7,110 bases of DNA from an uncultured Actinoplanes sp. (GTDB lineage: Bacteria > Actinomycetota > Actinomycetes > Mycobacteriales > Micromonosporaceae), in contig NZ_CAKUCL010000322.1 of the NCBI RefSeq assembly GCF_934643405.1, positions 1-7,110 on the forward strand, given 5' to 3'. Each line of letters opens with the position of its first letter. Position 1 is the stretch's first letter. Below are positions 1-4,169 of this stretch, piece by piece. The notes under the pieces were generated by a model that was not told the DNA's origin, did not search any database, and saw only the letters and a list, made by a program, of their open reading frames with translations. The translations under genes and the position numbers were made by a program.

Positions 1-903
1 GCGCCGCCGACCTCTTCCGCGCCGCCGGCCACGAAGCCGCCGGTCTCGAAGCCGCCGGCCGCACCGACCGGCGTGCGCGGCACGGCCCAGGGCAACGCGA
101 TCACCGTCTCGTGGAACGCGTCGGCTGACGGCACGGTCACCCGATACACGGCGAGCGCCACGACCGAGTCGTACCCGGCGGGAACCTGCACGACGACCAC
201 CGCCACGTCGTGCACGATCTCGGGTCTGGCCGCCGGTGCGCCGTACACCCTGCGCGTCACCGCGACGGGCCCCGGCGGGTCGTCCGCGGCGGCGACCGGC
301 GAGACCCGTCCGGTCCCGGGCGGGAAAGCCGTGGTCCCCGCCGGGGTGCCGGCGAGCGACGGTCAGCTGGGCAAGCCGATCACCATCACCGCCGGTAAGA
401 CCGTCACCGTCGCCGGTTGGGGCTACCGGCCGGGCACCAAGGTCCTGCTCAACCTGTTCCCGGGGCCGGTCGCCCTGACGACCGCCACGGTGACCTCGGC
501 CGGCCGGATCTCCGCCGTCGTGCTCATCCCGGCAACCACGCGAGCCGGCCGATACACGATCGTGGCGACCGGTCTGGCCACCGACGGAGAGGTCCGTTTC
601 CTCACCCAGACGGTCACGGTTCGCGGCGTGACCGCTGCCGGGGCGGGCTCGCTGCGGGGCGCCGGCATCAAGGCGGGAAACAACGCCGGTGCGGTGCGTG
701 ACGCCGGCGCCTTCCGCAGCAGCCGCAGCAGCGGCACCGGTGGCGGCAATGGCAACGCGACGGTTGCCTCCACGGCTACCGGCAGCGTCCTGCCGCTGAC
801 CGGCAAGGCCGGCGGCCCGGTCGTCCTGGCCGGAGTCACCTTCCTGCTGCTGGGCCTGGCGATGACCGCGGCGGGCCGGCGCATCCGCCGGAGGCGTCCC
901 TGA
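1..903 (+). CDS. LPXTG-anchored surface protein with FN3 and Ig-like domains (5' end outside window)
   Basis: The frame is open from base 1, so the true start lies upstream and 300 residues of the C-terminus are visible. In order these are: a Pro/Lys/Ala-rich linker (fragment residues 1-22, with repeated KPP units); a fibronectin III-like domain (about 23-105, with VSWNAS, SCTISGL and APYTLRVTATG strands and two Cys that may pair); an Ig/IPT-like beta domain (about 108-208, with GWGYRPGTKV and AGRYTIVATG); a Gly/Ser/Ala-rich stalk; then LPLTG (bases 790-804), a hydrophobic stretch (GVTFLLLGLAM) and a basic tail (RRIRRRRP). That tripartite C-terminus is the classic sortase sorting signal, so covalent attachment to peptidoglycan is inferred. 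Many actinomycete class E sortase substrates carry LAXTG, so the LPXTG form suggests another sortase class. A GTG at 73 is an internal Val, not a start. The missing N-terminus could hold a catalytic or adhesive domain, so overall function is unknown. Confidence 0.88.
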   Translation, partial: APPTSSAPPATKPPVSKPPAAPTGVRGTAQGNAITVSWNASADGTVTRYTASATTESYPAGTCTTTTATSCTISGLAAGAPYTLRVTATGPGGSSAAATGETRPVPGGKAVVPAGVPASDGQLGKPITITAGKTVTVAGWGYRPGTKVLLNLFPGPVALTTATVTSAGRISAVVLIPATTRAGRYTIVATGLATDGEVRFLTQTVTVRGVTAAGAGSLRGAGIKAGNNAGAVRDAGAFRSSRSSGTGGGNGNATVASTATGSVLPLTGKAGGPVVLAGVTFLLLGLAMTAAGRRIRRRRP

Positions 904-914
904 CGGCACCGAGG

Positions 915-944
915 CGTCCCCCGGGCCTGCGTGCCCGGGGGACG
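915..944. terminator. Strong hairpin between convergent genes, probable bidirectional terminator
   Basis: A perfect 12-bp stem (915-926 with 933-944, core CCCCCGGGC) encloses a 6-base loop. It lies 12 bases after the stop of the surface-protein gene and 14 bases after the stop of the convergent HNH gene. There is no T tract on either side, which is common for terminator hairpins in high-GC actinomycetes. Its position and perfect pairing support termination in both directions. Confidence 0.8.
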
Positions 945-957
945 ACCCGCACAGCGG

Positions 958-1584
958 TCAGGCTTGCCAGCCGACGTTGATCCGGTGCGGTCTCGGTGCT
1001 CGCCGTGGCTCGGGTTCCGGCTCGACGAGCCTGTCCAGAGTCCGAGTCACGCGGGACAGGACGGAGACGATCTCCGGATCGACGCCGTACCGGCTGCGCT
1101 GGTCGTAGAGACCGTCCACCAGGTACCGCAGGAGCTGCGCCGCCTCCGAGTCGGTCTTCTCCAACCGCAGCAGCGCCTCGCTGATCTGCTCCTTGGCCGC
1201 CCCGAACGAGGACAGCAGCAGACCCTCGAACCGGTCGGTGCTCATCGGCCCCAGTTCGTCCAGAGCCTGCCTCGCGTCCGGCAGCCACGACTCCAGCAGC
1301 CCGGGCGGATGAGCCCGCGGATCCCGATCGACGGTCCGGCGGTGCGGCACGCACAGCAGCAGAAAATTGCCGCACGAGTCCCGGTCGTGGTCGCTCAATC
1401 CGGCGACATGACGAGGATGGGCGGGATCGGCACTCCGGATATGCGCGATCTCGATATTGATTTCGGGTCGGCCGCCGAGAGATACCAAGATCGGTTTACG
1501 GCAGCCCGGGAAATAACAGGAACCCTGCGAGACGGCGACCAGGGCGGCCCGCGTCGCGGGGGATATTCGCGTCAATTCGTCCAT
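958..1584 (-). CDS. HNH-type nuclease-like protein, stand-alone
   Basis: This is a 208-residue protein. Its N-terminal half has the layout of the beta-beta-alpha-metal HNH group found in stand-alone actinobacterial HNH proteins and in the HNH part of some defence effectors. It shows Cys23-x4-Cys28 (SCYFPGC), AHI with His48, GN with Asn73, then LLLC with Cys78, PHRR with His81, and VD with Asp86. The Cys residues probably hold a structural zinc, and His48 is the expected catalytic base. Family members usually have a second His directly after the one at 81, but here it is Arg82, so activity is uncertain. Residues about 100-190 are predicted mostly helical and resemble nothing I recognise; they may be a partner or oligomerisation domain. 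The tail is Pro/Arg/Glu-rich. The ATG is preceded by GGGAG (1592-1596) with a 7-base gap. The 5' part of the gene has more A/T-ending codons than its neighbours, a weak hint of acquisition. No methyltransferase, SAVED or ATPase partner is adjacent. Confidence 0.85.
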   Translation of the reverse strand: MDELTRISPATRAALVAVSQGSCYFPGCRKPILVSLGGRPEINIEIAHIRSADPAHPRHVAGLSDHDRDSCGNFLLLCVPHRRTVDRDPRAHPPGLLESWLPDARQALDELGPMSTDRFEGLLLSSFGAAKEQISEALLRLEKTDSEAAQLLRYLVDGLYDQRSRYGVDPEIVSVLSRVTRTLDRLVEPEPEPRRAPRPHRINVGWQA

Positions 1585-1609
1585 CGGTCCGCTCCCGCGG
1601 ATAGGCCTG

Positions 1610-1632
1610 TCCGGAAGGTGTCCGTTCCGGAA
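1610..1632. repeat. Inverted repeat TCCGGAA / TTCCGGA in a divergent promoter region
   Basis: TCCGGAA at 1610-1616 is the exact reverse complement of TTCCGGA at 1625-1631, with an 8-base spacer. The right arm also lies within the 8-bp palindrome TTCCGGAA (1625-1632). It sits in the 89-base gap between the divergent HNH and small-protein genes, where a dimeric regulator could control either or both. Operator function is inferred from position and symmetry only. Confidence 0.35.
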
Positions 1633-1637
1633 TTATG
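1632..1637 (-). promoter_or_regulatory. Candidate -10 element for the HNH gene
   Basis: On the minus strand this reads CATAAT, five of six matches to TATAAT, 47 bases upstream of the HNH ATG. It lies in one of the few A/T-rich spots of the region. No good -35 hexamer stands 16-18 bases upstream, so this is a weak call. Confidence 0.25.
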
Positions 1638-1646
1638 GGTATGTGG

Positions 1647-1665
1647 TTTCTCTCGACCAGAGAAA
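1647..1665 (+). promoter_or_regulatory. Hairpin overlapping the ribosome binding site of the small-protein gene
   Basis: TTTCTCT (1647-1653) and AGAGAAA (1659-1665) are perfect complements with a 5-base loop, CGACC. The right arm covers five of the seven bases of the AGAAAGG ribosome binding site (1661-1667) for the ATG at 1674. In RNA the hairpin would occlude the site, so translation could be regulated. The stem is only 7 bp and A/U-rich in its closing part, so it would be marginally stable. It could equally be a 19-bp DNA operator. Confidence 0.45.
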
Positions 1666-1673
1666 GGTTGACC

Positions 1674-1898
1674 ATGGCATTCCCCAGGACGCCGGAACCG
1701 GCCCCGTCGCACGAGATGCTCTGCGAGGCCGAGACCGCTGCCGAGGTGCTGTTCGTCTGCCGCGACGAGACCTGTGGCCGGCGGGTGGTCGTCGGAAAGT
1801 CCCAGCCGCGCCTGACGGTCATCGACCGCGGCGACTTCATGGTTCCCCACGTCGGCTCGATCGGCGGCGTGGTGGTCGACGACGTCGCAGCCGCCTGA
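1674..1898 (+). CDS. Small uncharacterised protein with a CRDETC motif (74 aa)
   Basis: The ATG at 1674 is preferred over an in-frame ATG at 1635 because AGAAAGG (1661-1667) lies 6 bases before it and the 13 extra residues would cover that site. The predicted product is an acidic-leaning, soluble 74-residue protein without a signal peptide or membrane segment. It has three Cys: one in EMLCEAE near residue 17, and a pair spaced C-x4-C in VCRDETCGRRVVV. These are followed by LTVIDRGDF, HVGSIGG and a run of Val before the Ala-rich end. The Cys pair plus the downstream His could form a small metal site, but two Cys and one His do not make a recognised zinc finger. I recall similar short proteins as hypothetical in actinomycetes and cannot name a family. 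It is probably monocistronic, with a hairpin directly after its stop. Codon use is typical of the region, which supports a real gene. Confidence 0.72.
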   Translation: MAFPRTPEPAPSHEMLCEAETAAEVLFVCRDETCGRRVVVGKSQPRLTVIDRGDFMVPHVGSIGGVVVDDVAAA

Positions 1899-1908
1899 CC
1901 GCGACGGC

Positions 1909-1934
1909 GCCGGCCCGCCGGAACGCGGGCCGGC
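1909..1934. terminator. Strong hairpin between convergent genes, probable bidirectional terminator
   Basis: A perfect 10-bp G/C-only stem (1909-1918 with 1925-1934, left arm GCCGGCCCGC) encloses a 6-base loop, CGGAAC. It begins 11 bases after the small-protein stop and ends 13 bases before the stop of the convergent 169-residue gene. It has no T tract. It mirrors the arrangement at 915-944. Confidence 0.75.
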
Positions 1935-1946
1935 CCGCCGGTCCGG

Positions 1947-2456
1947 TCAGTTCGGGTCTTCGACCTTGACGATCGGGCCCTCGGCGTAGCCCATCATGTC
2001 GTACCCCACCGGCCCGAGGTTCGAGTCGAGGAACACCGTCACGATGATCTTGTAAACGCCGGACTGGGTCGGGTCGCCCGGGTTCTCCTCCGGCAGGGTG
2101 CCCGGCGGAACGGTGAGCTTCGCCTGGAATGTCTCGTCGAGCGAGAAGCCCGGGCCGCCGACCGGCACGTTCACGCTGCCGAGGGTCTTCTCGTCACCGG
2201 GCCCCTGGGACTCGGCGTACGCCGTGACGACCCAGTCCTTGGTCGCCTGCGACAGGGCGGTCAGCCAGAGCGGCACCAGGTTGCCGAAGACGTGCCAGGT
2301 GACCTCGATGTCGAAGGACTGATCGGCGTTGATGACGAGGTTCGAGCTGCCGATCGCCGGGCGCTCGGTGATGGCGACGACGCCGACGAAGTCGCCTTGA
2401 ATCGCCGGCGCGGTCGGCCCGGTGGGTGGGATGTTGGGATCGAAGCGGTCGGTCAT
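1947..2456 (-). CDS. Uncharacterised all-beta protein (169 aa)
   Basis: The start is well supported: AAAGGAG (2464-2470, minus strand) stands 7 bases before the ATG, the best ribosome binding site in the window, suggesting good expression. The N-terminus (FDPNIPPTGPTAP) is a flexible Pro-rich lead with no signal peptide. Alternating hydrophobic strands follow (FVGVVAITE, SFDIEVTWHVFG, WVVTAYAES, TFQAKLTVPPG, GVYKIIVTVFL), typical of a beta-sandwich. The end is acidic (IVKVEDPN). There are no Cys, no membrane segment and no catalytic motif I can name. The strand pattern and the PPG/SGVYKI turns recall Ig-like or CARDB-like folds, so a structural or binding role is the most reasonable inference. 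The predicted location is cytoplasmic unless it is exported by a non-classical route. It is separated by 203 bases from the amidohydrolase upstream on the same strand, so it probably has its own promoter. Confidence 0.82.
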   Translation of the reverse strand: MTDRFDPNIPPTGPTAPAIQGDFVGVVAITERPAIGSSNLVINADQSFDIEVTWHVFGNLVPLWLTALSQATKDWVVTAYAESQGPGDEKTLGSVNVPVGGPGFSLDETFQAKLTVPPGTLPEENPGDPTQSGVYKIIVTVFLDSNLGPVGYDMMGYAEGPIVKVEDPN

Positions 2457-2463
2457 GGTTGTG

Positions 2464-2470
2464 CTCCTTT
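2464..2470 (-). promoter_or_regulatory. Ribosome binding site AAAGGAG of the 169-aa gene
   Basis: AAAGGAG on the minus strand, 7 bases upstream of the ATG at 2456, is a near-perfect Shine-Dalgarno sequence and fixes the start. No other gene in the window has one this strong. Confidence 0.8.
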
Positions 2471-2575
2471 GGCATCAGGAATCGGCGGCCATATCGCGTC
2501 CAGGACCCCACGCCTCGACGTCCGGCCGGAGATTCGACCGCAAGCTTCACCTGAATTCCCGGAGCGGTCTGCCGG

Positions 2576-2592
2576 ATCAGCGACACGCTGAT
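2576..2592. repeat. 17-bp dyad ATCAGCG-ACA-CGCTGAT
   Basis: Perfect 7-bp arms (2576-2582 and 2586-2592) flank a 3-base centre. The dyad abuts the palindrome GATTAATC (2590-2597). It lies in the 203-base gap upstream of the 169-aa gene and downstream of the amidohydrolase, about 120 bases before the former's start. A 3-base loop makes a poor RNA hairpin and there is no T tract, so a regulator binding site for the 169-aa gene fits better than a terminator. The function is inferred; the rest of the gap holds no other feature I can support. Confidence 0.4.
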
Positions 2593-2659
2593 TAATCGCA
2601 TTCACGACGTATTTCGACGAAGAATTGGAGTGATTCCAGCCGGGGCGCGGAATTCGCCA

Positions 2660-3703
2660 CTAATGGCGGCGATGGACCAGTCTGCCGCGCACCACGACCG
2701 CTCGGGGATTGTCCAGCTGGGTCAGGTCGTCGCGGGGATCCGACTCGTAGACGACCGCGTCGGCCGGCGCACCCTCGCCGAGACCGGGCAGGCCCAGATA
2801 GGAGCGCGCGGCCCAGGATGCCGCCGCCAACGCCTCGTGCGGCGGGACGCCCGCGGCGGCCAGTGCCCGCACCTCGTCGGCCACCCGGCCGTGCGGCAGG
2901 GAATCGGTGCCGGCCAGGACGGTCACGCCCGCCTCCACGGCGGCGGCGGTCAGGGCGGGGTGGGCCGAAGCGCCGGACACGTACCAGGACCTGCGCGGAT
3001 TGTCGCGGGCCTCGTGCAACGAGCGGGTGATCACCGACAGCGTCGGCGTGAGCGCGGTGCCCTGGGCGGCCATCCGGGCCAGCAGGGAAGGGGACAGGCC
3101 CATGCCGTGTTCCAGCGAATCGACGCCGGCCGCGACGGCCACCTCACCGCCCTCGGGATGCTGGGAATGCACCGCCAGGCGGCCGCCCACGGCGTGGACC
3201 GCGGCGACGGCAGAGCTCAGGACGGACAGCGGGATCACGTCGTCGCCGGGCTTCCAGTCGATGACGATCTTGGCCCAGCCGGAGGCGGCCGCCTGCGCGG
3301 CGGCCACGGCGGGGAGTTCGGCCAGGGGAGGGCGACGGCCCCAGGCCTCTATGAACTGGCCGACCTGGGCGATCCACGGGCCGGCGTGCACGGCCCTCGG
3401 CGTCTCCGGATCGGCGCCGAACCACGGCGGAGGTGTGCCGGCCAGACCGGGAGCGCGGATCAACGTCACCCCGGCGTCCAGGTGGGACCGCAGGTGCGAG
3501 CGCAGCAGGGACTCGTCCAACGGCGAGCCGGGTGACGAAGCGCCGGGATGAGTGTGCGCGTCGACCAGCCCCGGCAGCACCCAGCCGGTGGCGACCAATG
3601 TCGCCGAGGGGACCGGGTCCGACGTCCAGCGGTCGCCGTCCGCATACAGATCGACCGGCGCGCCCGACGGCAGCGCGCGCCCGCGCACCCGTAGGACAGT
3701 CAT
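2660..3703 (-). CDS. Metal-dependent amidohydrolase (imidazolonepropionase/prolidase-like)
   Basis: This 347-residue protein belongs to the amidohydrolase superfamily, which hydrolyses C-N bonds using one or two divalent metals in a TIM barrel. A small N-terminal beta part (LRVRGRALPSG, LYADGDRW) leads into LPGLVDAHTHPG with metal ligands His50 and His52. Lys145 in WAKIVID is a candidate bridging (carboxylated) Lys. Further expected ligands are His179 (LAVHSQH), His199 (LEHG) and Asp267 (AGTDS). The C-terminus returns to the beta part with GEGAPADAVVYESDP and AVVVRGRLV. The set is complete, so an active enzyme is expected. The substrate is not evident; imidazolone, Xaa-Pro dipeptide and other cyclic amide hydrolases share this layout. 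The start at 3703 is chosen because family-like sequence begins there. The same frame stays open upstream to 3994, but that part is Arg/Cys/His-rich and non-protein-like. There is no clear ribosome binding site, but the ATG overlaps the TGA of an upstream ORF (ATGA), so coupled translation is likely. No signal peptide: cytoplasmic. Confidence 0.9.
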   Translation of the reverse strand: MTVLRVRGRALPSGAPVDLYADGDRWTSDPVPSATLVATGWVLPGLVDAHTHPGASSPGSPLDESLLRSHLRSHLDAGVTLIRAPGLAGTPPPWFGADPETPRAVHAGPWIAQVGQFIEAWGRRPPLAELPAVAAAQAAASGWAKIVIDWKPGDDVIPLSVLSSAVAAVHAVGGRLAVHSQHPEGGEVAVAAGVDSLEHGMGLSPSLLARMAAQGTALTPTLSVITRSLHEARDNPRRSWYVSGASAHPALTAAAVEAGVTVLAGTDSLPHGRVADEVRALAAAGVPPHEALAAASWAARSYLGLPGLGEGAPADAVVYESDPRDDLTQLDNPRAVVVRGRLVHRRH

Positions 3704-3828
3704 GCGCGGACCGCGGCGGTCGACGCGCCCCTGCCGAGGGTCCCGGCGCGATCGTCCTCGACGGACCGGATGATGCCGCGGTTGCCTTCCGTTAGGGCCA
3801 CGGGCGTGAGCGTATCGGCAATCTTCAC
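3700..3828 (-). CDS. Possible small ORF translationally coupled to the amidohydrolase (42 aa)
   Basis: This minus-strand ORF ends in a TGA that overlaps the amidohydrolase ATG by four bases (ATGA at 3700-3703). Such an overlap normally marks translational coupling and would explain the missing ribosome binding site of the enzyme. A GTG at 3828 is preceded by GGCGGA (3835-3840) with a 6-base gap. From there 36 of 42 codons end in G or C, as expected for coding DNA here. An alternative ATG at 3942 (GGAGAG two bases before it) would give 80 residues, but only 23 of those 38 extra codons end in G/C. The peptide begins VKIADTLTPVALTEG and ends GASTAAVRA. It has no Cys, no membrane segment and no known domain. 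It could be a real small protein, a regulatory leader ORF, or chance. Confidence 0.35.
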   Translation of the reverse strand: MKIADTLTPVALTEGNRGIIRSVEDDRAGTLGRGASTAAVRA

Positions 3829-4169
3829 ATCCAGTCCGCCGGGTTTTATCGTGGACAGCTCCGGACGACCGCCCGCACGACCTCGGTCCAGCGCCTTCGC
3901 TCCCGGTGGGCGGGGTCGCCCGTACATCGAACGAAGTGACATAACTCTCCAGCCACGAGAAGTCACCCGGATGGCGAGAAACGCCGCTGTCCAAATTCGA
4001 CGTCTTCGCGGTTTATGGCAGCCGGAAGCCTGCCGCGGCGCCGCACTTTACGAGATCACCTGCTCCTTGTCACCTGGCCGTTGGCGGCGAAATCTATAGC
4101 CTGGGGTCGATTCCTCCGGCCTCGCGCACCCGGGTAAGTGTGACCCTCCGGCTATGTGTTGGGGGATGT
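3829..4169. other. Divergent intergenic region between the amidohydrolase unit and the galactose oxidase gene
   Basis: I see no gene here on either strand beyond the possible N-terminal extension of the small minus-strand ORF to 3942. The stretch is more A/T-rich in places (3940-4020, 4085-4100) than the coding regions. It should contain the promoters for both divergent units. No riboswitch, tRNA or strong hairpin is visible. Confidence 0.6.
4067..4100 (+). promoter_or_regulatory. Weak candidate promoter for the galactose oxidase gene
   Basis: TTGTCA at 4067-4072 resembles a -35 hexamer, and TATAGC at 4095-4100 resembles a -10, about 70 bases before the proposed start. The spacer is 22 bases, longer than the usual 16-19, so at least one of the two elements is probably wrong. 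TATAGC is the more believable, as it is the only TATA-like hexamer near the gene. Confidence 0.2.

Noticed and set aside
1..72. Short GC-rich direct repeats (GAAGCCGCCGG) as a possible repeat element
   Set aside because: They simply encode the KPP units of the proline-rich linker in the surface protein.
1629..1654. GGAAT as a possible stress-sigma (SigR-type) -35 element for the small-protein gene
   Set aside because: No GTT follows at the required distance; the bases there are CTC.
1635..1673. Earlier ATG at 1635 for the small-protein gene, adding 13 residues
   Set aside because: No ribosome binding site precedes it, and the extension runs through the AGAAAGG that serves the ATG at 1674.
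1496..1850. Overlapping minus-strand open frames across the divergent region and the small-protein gene
   Set aside because: They overlap the better-supported HNH and 74-aa genes, and their predicted products show no recognisable motif.
2630..3535. A 301-codon open frame on the plus strand opposite the amidohydrolase
   Set aside because: Its composition (Gly, Arg, Gln, His runs) is that of a shadow frame, and the opposite strand has a complete amidohydrolase metal site.
3704..3994. 97-residue N-terminal extension of the amidohydrolase to an ATG at 3994
   Set aside because: The extra part is rich in Arg, Cys, His and Gly without domain character. Family-like sequence begins at the Met encoded at 3703.
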